Assembly (NCBI GenBank): GCA_947448095.1
Contig: CANFNN010000002.1
Span: forward strand, 1-32,243
Reading direction: 5' to 3'
Source of the DNA: Bacteriovoracaceae bacterium
Lineage (GTDB): Bacteria; Bdellovibrionota; Bacteriovoracia; Bacteriovoracales; Bacteriovoracaceae
Length of the DNA: 32,243 bases
The notes beneath the pieces are model-generated. The model did no database searches and was not told where the DNA came from. It saw only the letters and a list, made by a program, of their open reading frames with translations. Below are positions 23,179 to 31,551 of the stretch, one piece after another; position 1 is the stretch's first letter; every line of letters begins with the position of its first letter. Both the position numbers and the translations under genes were made by a program.

Positions 23179-24912
23179 ATGATGTCAAAAAAAGCACTTC
23201 TGGCTTTAGCGTTTCCTATTTCAATCTCTGCTGCTTTTGGAGCAGTTCAGGTTATCCCTAAGGCCAAGCAGGATCTTAAAGCGATCGCTGAAATTCAATC
23301 CCTGGTTTTGAAAAATGCCAAGGGTACTTTGCTTCAAAAATCATTCATGAACGTGGCTCCTGAGAATTGGTTTAACCTTTCTCCAGCTGAAGGAAGCGAA
23401 GGTGTGATGACTGAAGAAACATATGTGACTTTTCCTCAGCCGACAGGAAAAGATGTCATTGTCGCCGTGATTGATTCTGGTGTGGACGTGAACCACGAAG
23501 ATCTACAAGGAAAAATCTGGACCAATAAAAATGAAATTCCTGAAAATGGAATTGATGACGATAAAAATGGTTATGTTGATGATGTTTTTGGATGGAACTT
23601 TATTGGTGGTGCAAATGGAATGGCAAAAATCGTGGTCGATGGAAATTTGGCCAATGGCTACCGTTTAATTAAAGGGGATCCTGCGGCCCAAATTGGCGCC
23701 GACACGCTGGAAGTGACCCGTGAAGTGGTTCGTATGAAAAAACTTAAAGTTCAAGTTGAGGATTTAGGTGAGACACTCACTTCCGCTCAGGCGAAGTATC
23801 TGGCTTTGTTAATTAAGTTAGTTAGTACTGAAGTCGACAATGCTAAAAAAGTGGTCTCAAGCTATAGCATTCGTCTTGAAACTTACAAAAAGTCTGAAGC
23901 CATATTAAAATCTGCCGGAGTTTCTGATATTTCACTAGAATCAGTGCGCGCTCTTGAATCAATGGATCCAGCTGTGGTGAAAGCCAAATCTGAGATGTTG
24001 GCCCTCCTTTCTAATGGCATTGATTTGGCCCGCATTAACCGGGTTCTTGCTTATTATGGTGATCAGCTGACTTATTTTTATAACGAAAATTATAACCCGC
24101 GCACTATCGTGGGTGACAACTACGCTAATACTTCAGAAAAAAGTTATGGCAATAATGATGTCATCGGCTCAGATGCTCATCACGGCACTCACGTTTCTGG
24201 CTCTATCGCTGCCGTTCGAGATAACTTCCTAGGAATTAAAGGTGTGGCCACAAATGTAAAAATCATGGCGGTTAGAGTTGTTCCTAATGGGGATGAGCGC
24301 GATAAAGATGTTGCTAACGGAATTCGTTATGCCGTGGACAATGGGGCGCAGATTATTAACATGAGTTTTGGGAAATCGTTTTCCCCTTATAAGAGAGTTG
24401 TAGATGAGGCAGTGAAGTACGCTGAGAGTAAAGGTGTGCTAATGGTTCACGCCGCTGGAAATTCAAATGCGAATAACGATACTGAAGCGAACTTTCCAAA
24501 CCGCAACAACAAAGCCGATGAAGTGGAATTTTCTAACTGGCTTGAGATTGGGGCTTCTTCATTTGAAAAAGGACTTAACCTTCCGGCCGATTTTTCTAAC
24601 TACGGTAAAAAGAGTGTCGATTTATTTGCTCCTGGAGTAGATATCTATTCCACCACTCCGGATAATACTTATGACACTTATTCTGGCACTTCTATGGCCT
24701 CACCGATTGCTGCCGGCGTAGCTGCGCTGGTTCTGTCACATGCTCCAAGCTTAGATGTTCCTACTCTTCGGGCGCTCCTTTTGGATACTTCTCGCCGCTA
24801 TCCGAATCTCAAAGTGAACCTGCCAGGTACGGAAAATCCCGTTTTGTTCAGCTCGCTTTCGCGCACAGGGACCATTATTGATGCTTTTAGTGCAGTTCAA
24901 ATTCTTAAATAA
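23179..24912 (+). CDS. Secreted subtilisin-like (S8) serine protease with a long insert
   Basis: 577 residues; the first of two adjacent ATGs is taken because AAGGA (23165-23169) is 9 bases upstream. A signal peptide (LLALAFPISISAAFGA) is followed by a short pro-region-like stretch and then the S8 catalytic domain. The triad is visible as Asp99 (VAVIDSGVDVNHEDL), His335 (HHGTHVSGSIAA) and Ser505 (YSGTSMASPIAAGVAAL), with oxyanion-hole Asn428 (HAAGNSN). After Asp99 comes the acidic segment NGIDDDKNGYVDDVFGWNF, seen in one S8 subgroup. The Asp-to-His distance is 236 residues, against about 30 in subtilisin, because of a largely helical insertion at about 145-330. The protein should be active outside the cytoplasm. 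A strong terminator follows. Confidence 0.95.
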   Translation: MMSKKALLALAFPISISAAFGAVQVIPKAKQDLKAIAEIQSLVLKNAKGTLLQKSFMNVAPENWFNLSPAEGSEGVMTEETYVTFPQPTGKDVIVAVIDSGVDVNHEDLQGKIWTNKNEIPENGIDDDKNGYVDDVFGWNFIGGANGMAKIVVDGNLANGYRLIKGDPAAQIGADTLEVTREVVRMKKLKVQVEDLGETLTSAQAKYLALLIKLVSTEVDNAKKVVSSYSIRLETYKKSEAILKSAGVSDISLESVRALESMDPAVVKAKSEMLALLSNGIDLARINRVLAYYGDQLTYFYNENYNPRTIVGDNYANTSEKSYGNNDVIGSDAHHGTHVSGSIAAVRDNFLGIKGVATNVKIMAVRVVPNGDERDKDVANGIRYAVDNGAQIINMSFGKSFSPYKRVVDEAVKYAESKGVLMVHAAGNSNANNDTEANFPNRNNKADEVEFSNWLEIGASSFEKGLNLPADFSNYGKKSVDLFAPGVDIYSTTPDNTYDTYSGTSMASPIAAGVAALVLSHAPSLDVPTLRALLLDTSRRYPNLKVNLPGTENPVLFSSLSRTGTIIDAFSAVQILK

Positions 24913-24941
24913 AATCTAGTTATAGGCAAATATGTAACTTT

Positions 24942-24972
24942 GGGCCCCTAAAAGGGGCCCTTTTTGTTTTTG
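24942..24972 (+). terminator. Rho-independent terminator after the protease
   Basis: GGGCCCC (24942-24948), loop TAAAA, GGGGCCC (24954-24960), then TTTTTGTTTTTG. It is a perfect 7-bp GC stem 29 bases after the TAA stop, followed by a T-rich tail. Confidence 0.93.
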
Positions 24973-25008
24973 TTTGATTCAGCTTGAGGCTTGCCGATAC
25001 AGCTATTA

Positions 25009-25671
25009 ATGAGAATCGTTTTACTTCTCTCTCTATTCATCTTTATTTCCTGTGCCATGGGCCCAGGACGAAATATTGCCTCGGTTACTCCCATTGTTTT
25101 TGCCGATATCGAGGCCAAAGAATGTTTGGTCAAACTTTTTCCCAGAGAAGCGTCCCGCCCCAATATCCTGCAGTTTTACCTAGAATTACGAAACAGCTCC
25201 AAGGCCTTAGTCGACGTTGAACTCAAAGAGATCTTGGTCAAAAATCATGAGAAAATTCTTAGTGGTCACATTCGGAGAATCTCTAAGGGAAGATATGAAG
25301 TAGAGGTCCGAAAGAGTAAATTTAAAGGTCTGAAGTTCTTTGTTCAAAATAAGTCGATTAAGCATCAGGTTGTGATTTATAAAAATGCTGTTCGCAAAAA
25401 ATCCTCCCTCATCATTTTGTCAGATGAAAATTACCGCATGAAGGCCCGGCTCATTTTAAAAGATAAAAATGATGCGGCCCTTGAAGTTCAGCAGCCTCCA
25501 GAAATTATCTTCATGGGACTGGGCTCAGTGACTGAGCCTGTGATGATTGAAACAGGGGTCTGGGAATTTGATATTGAGTATCCTGAAGAAAATCAAATTA
25601 TTTACATCTCTGCTAGGGTCAACGGCGTACTTCTTGAGAGACTTTTACGCTTTCAACACGTTGAGAAATAA
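25009..25671 (+). CDS. Lipoprotein of unknown function
   Basis: 220 residues from the ATG at 25009, chosen because it opens a compact lipoprotein signal (MRIVLLLSLFIFISC, lipobox IFISC, Cys15). A TTG six codons upstream is also possible, and neither has a clear Shine-Dalgarno. The mature part is mostly beta-strand with many Lys and Arg residues (ILQFYLELRNSSKALVDVEL; GRYEVEVRKSKFKGLKFFVQ) and looks like one or two Ig-like sandwiches, without motifs I can name. It begins shortly after the protease terminator and ends 76 bases before the dehydrogenase gene, so it is probably transcribed on its own. Confidence 0.82.
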   Translation: MRIVLLLSLFIFISCAMGPGRNIASVTPIVFADIEAKECLVKLFPREASRPNILQFYLELRNSSKALVDVELKEILVKNHEKILSGHIRRISKGRYEVEVRKSKFKGLKFFVQNKSIKHQVVIYKNAVRKKSSLIILSDENYRMKARLILKDKNDAALEVQQPPEIIFMGLGSVTEPVMIETGVWEFDIEYPEENQIIYISARVNGVLLERLLRFQHVEK

Positions 25672-25747
25672 CATCTTATTGGCCCGATTAGTGGATTTTC
25701 TACACCCTCTTGGTTAAGATGGGGCAAATCATTTAAGGAAGATAGTC

Positions 25748-27922
25748 ATGCGCATCAATACCCCTGGAACTAAGGCAACTGAAGTGAACTCTAAATCCAA
25801 TGCCAAATACGATCAGAAACTTGAACTGATTCGAAAAAATAAAATCTCTAAGGCCGACCTGTTGTGGTTTTTGAAGAACATTTTTGTTTCTCGTAAAACA
25901 GATGATGCCGAAATCACCATGAAAAAACAGAGTAAGGCTTTTTTCCAGATCTCTGGAGCAGGCCATGAGGGAATTCTTTCTGCCGTGGCTAAAGTGCTTA
26001 AACCGAAACACGATTATTTTATTCCTTACTACCGTGACCGCGCCCTGTGCTTGGGTCTTGGGGTCACTCCTTTTGAAATGCTTTGCCAGGCCAATGGAAA
26101 TACCGGAGATACAGCTTCGCATGGCCGGATGATGCCGGCGCATTGGGGAAATGTTAAACTTAACATTGTTAATAAATCTTCTTGTACTGGGACTCAGTTT
26201 CTTCAGGCATGTGGAGTTGCTGAAGCAGGACTTCATTTGAAAAAAATGAAACTCAAAGACACTCCCGTTTATAACGACCATGAAATTGTTTACACGTCTT
26301 GTGGTGATGGAACTATTGCTCAAGGAGAGTTCTGGGAAGGATTGACCACGGCCTGTGTAAATAAGCTTCCTGTTCTTTTCATGGTGGAAGATAACGGTTA
26401 TGCGATTTCGACTCCCGTTTGGCTGAATACTCCGGGCGGATCAATTTCTAAAGCACTCGCCAATTTTCCGGGTCTTAAGATTTTTACGTGTGACGGAAAC
26501 TGCCCGATTGATTCTTACAATACGATGGTTGAAATAGAGAAATACATGAGGGCCGGAAATGGTCCGGTGCTGGTTCACGCCAATGTGACTCGCCCTTATT
26601 CGCATTCACTTTCTGATGATCATTCTTATTATAGAACCAAAGACGATTTAGATAATGAAGCCACTTTAGATGTGTTCAATTCTTATCCTAAGTTTTTAAC
26701 TGAAACAGGTCTTCTTACAACAGATGAAGTGAAAGCAGTTTTAGATGAAGTGACTAAAGAGCTTCGGGATGCCATGACGAAGGCGCTTGAAATGGCGTGG
26801 CCTGATAAATCGACTTATATGGATCACTTGTATTCTCCTGACGTTGATCCGACTTCGGCCCAGTTTGAAACAGCTGCGAATTTCTCAGGCAAAGAAGATA
26901 TTCCACTGGCGACAGCTATCAACATGACTTTGAAATCAGAGATTAAGAAAAATCCTTTGATGATGGTCTTTGGGGAAGATGTGGCGGATTTCACAGAAGT
27001 GGAAAAATATGAAAACCCAGATCTCAAAGGTAAGGGTGGAGTTTTCAAAGTAACCCACGGAGTTCAAAAAGTCGCACAACCTGGTCAAGTCTTTAACTCA
27101 CCACTTGCCGAGGCGAATATTATTGGACGAGCGATTGGAATGGCGATCCGTGGTCTTAAGCCAGTAGTAGAAATTCAGTTCTTTGATTATATTTGGACTG
27201 CTTACATGCAGCTTAAAAATGAAATGGCGACTACTCGCTACCGCTCAGGTGGGGATTTTAAATGCCCGATGGTGATTCGAGTGCCAATTGGTGGCTACCT
27301 TCGAGGTGGTGCAATTTATCACTCTCAATCGGGAGAGTCTTTATTTACCCATAATCCAGGCATCCGGGTTGTTTACCCTTCGAATGCTCTTGATGCGATA
27401 GGGCTTTTGCGAACGGCCATTCGTTGTGATGATCCGGTTCTTTTTCTTGAGCACAAACATCTTTATTATCAGGGCTACAATCGCTCGGCCGATCCAGGCG
27501 AAGATTTTATGATTCCTTTTGGTAAGGCCCGTGTAGTGAAAGAAGGCAAGGACGCTACGATTGTTTGTTGGGGAGCCTTAGTTCAAAAGTCAGTCGAAGC
27601 GGCCAGAGAACTTGAAAAAGAAGGATATTCGATCGAGATTCTTGATGCTCGAACCATTGCACCGTTTGATTTTGAAGCGGTGAAAAAATCACTTTCTAAA
27701 ACTCATCGCCTTTTGGTTTGTCATGAAGAGCATAAGACTTCGGGATACGCCGGTGAGATTGCTGCTTGGGTGAATGAGAACTGCTTTGAAATGTTGGATG
27801 CACCAATTCTTCGAGTTTGTTCAAAAGACGTTCACGTGGCGTATTGCCCTGATCTTGAGGAAGAAATTTTACCACAAACCAGTGATGTTTTGACGGCGCT
27901 CAAAAAACTAGTTCAATACTAA
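25748..27922 (+). CDS. Fused alpha/beta E1 component of branched-chain 2-oxoacid dehydrogenase
   Basis: 724 residues from an ATG with AAGGAAG at 25735-25741. The N-terminal half is E1 alpha: a YYRDRALCLGLGV region, then the thiamine-diphosphate motif GDGTIAQGEFWEG ending in EDN near residues 184-214. The C-terminal half, from about residue 387, is E1 beta (MMVFGEDVADF; VFNSPLAEANIIGRAIGMAI; PVVEIQFFDYIWTAYMQL; HSQSGESLFTHNPGIRVVYPSN). It would decarboxylate 2-oxoisovalerate, 2-oxoisocaproate or related acids and hand the acyl group to a lipoyl E2. Single-chain E1 of this kind is known in several Gram-negative groups. The substrate class is inferred from E1 family features and from the leucine dehydrogenase in the same window; pyruvate is not formally excluded. 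No E2 or E3 lies here. The phospholipase gene abuts its stop. Confidence 0.93.
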   Translation: MRINTPGTKATEVNSKSNAKYDQKLELIRKNKISKADLLWFLKNIFVSRKTDDAEITMKKQSKAFFQISGAGHEGILSAVAKVLKPKHDYFIPYYRDRALCLGLGVTPFEMLCQANGNTGDTASHGRMMPAHWGNVKLNIVNKSSCTGTQFLQACGVAEAGLHLKKMKLKDTPVYNDHEIVYTSCGDGTIAQGEFWEGLTTACVNKLPVLFMVEDNGYAISTPVWLNTPGGSISKALANFPGLKIFTCDGNCPIDSYNTMVEIEKYMRAGNGPVLVHANVTRPYSHSLSDDHSYYRTKDDLDNEATLDVFNSYPKFLTETGLLTTDEVKAVLDEVTKELRDAMTKALEMAWPDKSTYMDHLYSPDVDPTSAQFETAANFSGKEDIPLATAINMTLKSEIKKNPLMMVFGEDVADFTEVEKYENPDLKGKGGVFKVTHGVQKVAQPGQVFNSPLAEANIIGRAIGMAIRGLKPVVEIQFFDYIWTAYMQLKNEMATTRYRSGGDFKCPMVIRVPIGGYLRGGAIYHSQSGESLFTHNPGIRVVYPSNALDAIGLLRTAIRCDDPVLFLEHKHLYYQGYNRSADPGEDFMIPFGKARVVKEGKDATIVCWGALVQKSVEAARELEKEGYSIEILDARTIAPFDFEAVKKSLSKTHRLLVCHEEHKTSGYAGEIAAWVNENCFEMLDAPILRVCSKDVHVAYCPDLEEEILPQTSDVLTALKKLVQY

Positions 27923-28669
27923 GTGGTTTGGGCCTGGTTGCTTATTTTCGTCTCCACTGTGGCCTTTGCTTCGCCTCGATTTAGTAAGGCCATGGATGGA
28001 GCTGATCTTCCCCTTCGGCTTGAGCGCCATAAGCGGATCTTTTTTATCTCAGGCACCGAAAATACTAAACTTCAGGTGAGTGCTAAGATCCCCGTTCTTT
28101 ATGGATCCAATCTTTTTGTGGCCTATACTGAAACGGGATTTTGGAAACTCTTTCAAAAATCGTCCAACCCTTTTGAGGACATCAACCATAATCCGGAAAT
28201 CTTTTACCGCTGGAATCTCCATGAGCATTTTGACCTGGATGCCGGAGTCGAACACCTATCGAACGGTACTGATAAGGCCAATTCTCGAAGCTGGAACGAC
28301 CTCTATGTTCAGACCATGGGTAAGGTGGATAATCTTTATTTCACTTCGAAGGCCTATTATCTTTGGGACATTGATGCCACGAATGAGAATATCAAAACCT
28401 ACTTGGGTTATGTTGATATGGAACTTGGAATTAAAGAACTTATCCGTAGTAAGTTTCAAAGTAATGAGCTCTATGTGAGATGGAGACCAGGGTCACATCT
28501 GAGCTTTAATGGAAGTGGCTATAATACTTTTGAGATTGGTCTAAAATTTAAGTTTTCTGCAGTCAGATTATTTCAACATTTCTTCGTGAATTACTATAAT
28601 GGGTACGGGGAAAATCAACTAGCTTACGATCGATATACGAGGGCCTTGAGGGCAGGACTTACTTTTTAA
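27923..28669 (+). CDS. pldA: Outer-membrane phospholipase A (OMPLA/PldA family)
   Basis: 248 residues starting at GTG, directly after the TAA of the E1 gene with no gap and no obvious Shine-Dalgarno, so translation is probably coupled. The signal peptide is MVWAWLLIFVSTVAFA. The barrel carries the OMPLA active site: His111 and Ser113 in EHLSNG, and Asn125 in SRSWNDLY, matching HDSNG and SRSWNRLY of the E. coli enzyme (His142, Ser144, Asn156). Other family marks are YTETGFWKLFQ, NPFEDINHNPEIFYRW and NYYNGYGENQLAYDRY, and the chain ends in Phe. The enzyme hydrolyses acyl chains of phospholipids in the outer leaflet and in the E. coli case is activated by calcium-dependent dimerisation. In a predator-like cell it could also act on other membranes, but this is speculation. 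Confidence 0.92.
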   Translation: MVWAWLLIFVSTVAFASPRFSKAMDGADLPLRLERHKRIFFISGTENTKLQVSAKIPVLYGSNLFVAYTETGFWKLFQKSSNPFEDINHNPEIFYRWNLHEHFDLDAGVEHLSNGTDKANSRSWNDLYVQTMGKVDNLYFTSKAYYLWDIDATNENIKTYLGYVDMELGIKELIRSKFQSNELYVRWRPGSHLSFNGSGYNTFEIGLKFKFSAVRLFQHFFVNYYNGYGENQLAYDRYTRALRAGLTF

Positions 28670-28897
28670 CTATCTATTCAATTTCAGAAAATTATTTTGC
28701 TTCAATAAAATTCTTAGACCAATGAGAGCACCAGTAACGATGATGTGTACCTGAATTGGCCAACCAAAGAGTAGATCTGTATTAACAAATAATGAGCTCA
28801 TAAGAAGAACTCCCCATAAAGTTATTAGAGCGAAATCCATGCTCAAAAGTGATTTTTTCATTAAGAAAATGTTAAATTTGAATTTCTGGGTTGGCAA
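28670..28897 (-). CDS. Small two-helix membrane protein, unknown function
   Basis: 75 residues if the TTG at 28897 is used, or 63 from the ATG at 28861 (MKKSLLSMDFALITLWG); the shorter form looks more natural because the first 12 residues are not membrane-like. Two hydrophobic segments are clear (FALITLWGVLLMSSLFV and VHIIVTGALIGLRILL), separated by a short loop, with a basic C-terminal end. The stop is immediately adjacent to the convergent phospholipase stop. An inverted repeat separates the gene from the upstream TIGR03545 gene. I do not recognise it; the composition is convincing for a membrane protein but the start is uncertain. Confidence 0.5.
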   Translation of the reverse strand: MPTQKFKFNIFLMKKSLLSMDFALITLWGVLLMSSLFVNTDLLFGWPIQVHIIVTGALIGLRILLKQNNFLKLNR

Positions 28898-28928
28898 TTG
28901 CCTGATGGGGAATGTGAGAAGATGTCAT

Positions 28929-28954
28929 ATTGCCCCTACAAAATGAGGGGCAAT
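28929..28954. terminator. Inverted repeat between TIGR03545 gene and the small membrane gene
   Basis: ATTGCCCCT (28929-28937), an 8-base loop and AGGGGCAAT (28946-28954) give a perfect 9-bp stem, 28 bases beyond the stop of the TIGR03545 gene in its direction of transcription. There is no clear T-run in the minus-strand sense, so it may be a weak terminator or a 3'-end stabiliser for that operon. Confidence 0.5.
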
Positions 28955-28982
28955 AGATAACGCGTGGCTTTGTAATATTAAA

Positions 28983-30875
28983 TTAGAACTTAAACCCTTT
29001 GAGTAGTTTTTTGCCCTGTTCTTTCAAATCGTTAGTTCCGCCTTTTTTCAGCTTCTCAATCTCTTTTTTGATTTGATCTTCATTCTTCTTGTACAGCTCA
29101 CCGATATTACTGAGAGAAGAGAGATTCGCTTTGTTGCCACCAATTGCTGCCATGAGATCATTTTTAGGTTTCATAATCTTTTCATCAACCATCTTCTGGA
29201 TTTGATTTTGGGCATCAGCAATCTTATTTCCAATTTCCCGATTAAAGCCATTACCTAGTTCATCGCCAAGGTTTGAGCTGATCTTCATGTCTAGGTTCTT
29301 AAATGTACCCGAGACAGAACCATCGACTGAGATGGCAGAAATACCGTTCATGATGTTGGTTAAAATTTCCTGAGCAAGTTTGGTTTTACTCTCAACAATA
29401 AACTTCGGCTGCTTAAGAACAGATGACCAAGTCATGGAAATTTGATCTTGTTTTAAATGAGCTTCAATCGCTGATGATCCCACAGCATTTTGAAAACCGA
29501 ATTTAAGTTTTTCATCATTCACAAACATTCTTTCAGGCACAACAAATGAGCCCACTTTAATCAATGCCGATTGCTCACTGATGGTCTTCGTAAAGTCAGC
29601 TTTGACTAACGCCTGGACACCCATGACTTTCACACCAGGGAAATCTCCCCGCATATCAAGCACAATCGGTTTTCCAATAGTCTTAGGCGAAGTGGTGACG
29701 TTAGTGAGCTCTCCTGAAACATTGCCTGAGTATGAATCTGCCGTGCCTTTAGAGCTCAGGGCCGCTCGCTTAAGCCAAAATAATGGATACCCTTTCGTGA
29801 TAGGGAATTCATGGTTTGATCCCAGAGATCTTTTATGAGGAACGACTTCTTCTTTTTCTTTTTTCTCTGGTAGATATTGTTTAGCAAGAGCTTGATACTT
29901 TCTGGCCTTCGCAATGTATTCTGCAAATTCTCCAGCAAATAAGTGCATCGCCATATCTTTAAAATCAATCTGAGGAACGGCGAAGCGGTCTTTTAACGAG
30001 GCGATGTCTTCTTTCACCAGCAGTTCAATTTCTTTAGGATAATTGGCCACGGCAGTGACTTCAGACTGAAGCTGCTTACTTGAGGCCTGAATTTCTTTGT
30101 ACTGATTATTCACTTCTTTTAGCAGATCGTTTAATTCTTTAAGGCCTTTGGCCTGCTCTAAGAAGTTTTTTTGTTTTGAAATGGTTTGAATTTTGGCTTC
30201 AATTTCTTTGACCTTAGAAGTGTCAGACAAAGTCTTGATCTTTGCATCCCAGACACTTTTCTTGGCATTCACGTCAGAGAGCATCGCCCCAATGCGCGCT
30301 TCACTTTTAAGGTCTCCGCGAATTTTTTCAAGTTGGTCTTTATAGTCTCCCCCTTCAAGCAGAGTAGCGACGTCACCCAGAACATTTTTTCCGTATTTGT
30401 TTTTTACCTGAGAAATCACTTCAATTTGAAGCTCGTTAATTTTACTGGGTTTAGCGGGCTCAGGGGGAAGAACCTTACCTGGGTGTTTTCTCGGCTTAGA
30501 AATCTGGATGTTATTAATGCTGGCATCATCGACGACAAATTTCATGCGCAAAAGAGCGTCCCAGACATATTGAAAATGCATGTTTTCAATTTCAAGCATG
30601 TTATGAGTTGGTTTTTCTTTGTCGGTTACTTGTAGACCATTCAAATCAAATGATCCTCTGAGAAAACTGGTTTTCACTGAGGCAACGTTGACTTCAGCGC
30701 CGTTGCCTTGAGTTCCCACATATTCAAAGAGAGATTTTAAATGATGGTCAAAGTAGTAAGAAAAATAGCCAAAAGTTAAAAGCGACATCACCAAAACGGG
30801 AATGATCGCTTCAAAACGAATAGGACCTTTTTTCTTAGGAATTTTAGTTTCTTTTGTATTTTGATTATCGCTCAT
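28983..30875 (-). CDS. TIGR03545 family membrane-anchored protein (AsmA-like, coiled coil)
   Basis: 630 residues; AAGGCGG lies upstream of the ATG at 30875. A basic, cytoplasmic N-terminus (KETKIPKKKGPIRFEA) is followed by one membrane segment (IIPVLVMSLLTFGYFSYYF). The extracytoplasmic part then begins with AsmA-like strands (VNVASVKTSFLRGSFDLNGL; LEIENMHFQYVWDALLRMKF). A central stretch of coiled coil is rich in Lys, Glu and Gln (about residues 140-330). The C-terminal portion again has AsmA-like amphipathic strands and a helical Lys-rich tail. This matches the TIGR03545 family as I remember it; its function is not established. It lies 12 bases after the TIGR03546 gene, the usual partner, so the two are an operon. 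Confidence 0.88.
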   Translation of the reverse strand: MSDNQNTKETKIPKKKGPIRFEAIIPVLVMSLLTFGYFSYYFDHHLKSLFEYVGTQGNGAEVNVASVKTSFLRGSFDLNGLQVTDKEKPTHNMLEIENMHFQYVWDALLRMKFVVDDASINNIQISKPRKHPGKVLPPEPAKPSKINELQIEVISQVKNKYGKNVLGDVATLLEGGDYKDQLEKIRGDLKSEARIGAMLSDVNAKKSVWDAKIKTLSDTSKVKEIEAKIQTISKQKNFLEQAKGLKELNDLLKEVNNQYKEIQASSKQLQSEVTAVANYPKEIELLVKEDIASLKDRFAVPQIDFKDMAMHLFAGEFAEYIAKARKYQALAKQYLPEKKEKEEVVPHKRSLGSNHEFPITKGYPLFWLKRAALSSKGTADSYSGNVSGELTNVTTSPKTIGKPIVLDMRGDFPGVKVMGVQALVKADFTKTISEQSALIKVGSFVVPERMFVNDEKLKFGFQNAVGSSAIEAHLKQDQISMTWSSVLKQPKFIVESKTKLAQEILTNIMNGISAISVDGSVSGTFKNLDMKISSNLGDELGNGFNREIGNKIADAQNQIQKMVDEKIMKPKNDLMAAIGGNKANLSSLSNIGELYKKNEDQIKKEIEKLKKGGTNDLKEQGKKLLKGFKF

Positions 30876-30887
30876 AATAGTTCCGCC

Positions 30888-31415
30888 TTAATTCCACTTA
30901 TACTGATCATATTTGTAATACCACTGGTAGAACTTGGTCGCTTCTACCGCTTTCCACGCTTTTGATTCTTTAAAGCGCGCCAGAACTGTCTGACGGTATT
31001 TCACTATCAAGAAGCGACTTAGAATAAAAACTAGTGGAGAAAGAGCAAACGTAATCACCGCCGAGCCCATGACAATCGTATTATTAAAACGAGTGAACGG
31101 AATGATCGGCATGTTGTAGAGGGTGGTATAAAAAGCTTGAAGTGATTCAATCTCCAGAACTTTGCTGCCAATCGCATCGAAAGCTGGGTCAAGTAGGAAG
31201 GCCACAAACTTAAAGAAAAAAGCCGCTAGTAAGGCAGCTCCAATTTGAATGCGAAAAAAGAACAGGACTAAAAAGATAAGTAAGCTATGAAGAGATAATG
31301 TAGGAGTCATGCCTAAAATAAATCCACAGGTCAGTCCCATCGCGAGTGAGATCGTTCCGGTGTCAGAGTTCAGTAATTTAATGAAAGCAAATAATTGTTT
31401 GAGTATCAGACCCAT
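30888..31415 (-). CDS. TIGR03546 family (DUF2062-like) inner-membrane protein
   Basis: 175 residues with AAGGAG a few bases upstream of the ATG at 31415. Three to four membrane segments are visible: TISLAMGLTCGFILGMTPTL, SLLIFLVLFFFRIQIGAALL, FKFVAFLLDPAFDAIG (partly amphipathic) and NTIVMGSAVITFALSPLVF. The C-terminus is hydrophilic and aromatic (WKAVEATKFYQWYYKYDQYK). The sequence GFILGMTPTLSLHSLL and the overall length agree with TIGR03546/DUF2062-like proteins. The function is unknown; constant pairing with TIGR03545 suggests a joint envelope complex. It is the first gene of this two-gene operon. Confidence 0.88.
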   Translation of the reverse strand: MGLILKQLFAFIKLLNSDTGTISLAMGLTCGFILGMTPTLSLHSLLIFLVLFFFRIQIGAALLAAFFFKFVAFLLDPAFDAIGSKVLEIESLQAFYTTLYNMPIIPFTRFNNTIVMGSAVITFALSPLVFILSRFLIVKYRQTVLARFKESKAWKAVEATKFYQWYYKYDQYKWN

Positions 31416-31428
31416 GGCGTCTCCTTAC

Positions 31429-31448
31429 AGATTTAAGTGAATAAATCT
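31429..31448. promoter_or_regulatory. Inverted repeat upstream of the TIGR03546 gene
   Basis: AGATTTA (31429-31435), a 6-base loop and TAAATCT (31442-31448) form 7-bp arms that lie immediately upstream of the AAGGAG ribosome site of the TIGR03546 gene. It could be an operator or a leader hairpin affecting initiation. The arms are short and AT-rich, so chance is possible. Confidence 0.3.
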
Positions 31449-31551
31449 TAAAAGCCACAGGCCTCTTTGACCATAGGAAAGAGGGTAACAAAGAGCGTTG
31501 TTTTTAAACCCATCCATGGGTACAGGTGTTTCTCATCCTTGCGAAAAGTGA

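Noticed and set aside
25733..26323. 196-codon minus-strand frame antisense to the E1 gene
   Set aside because: The composition is typical of an antisense shadow (many His, Phe, Arg and Ser residues in short runs), and the plus strand encodes a strongly conserved enzyme.
30186..30635. 149-codon plus-strand frame antisense to the TIGR03545 gene
   Set aside because: It lies wholly inside a well-supported gene on the other strand and has no ribosome site or recognisable domain.
31463..31495. CTCTTTG ... CAAAGAG inverted repeat and ACCCAT/ATGGGT palindrome between the glycosyltransferase and TIGR03546 genes
   Set aside because: The arms are short, the loop is long, and there is no clean T-run; I could not decide between a weak terminator and chance.
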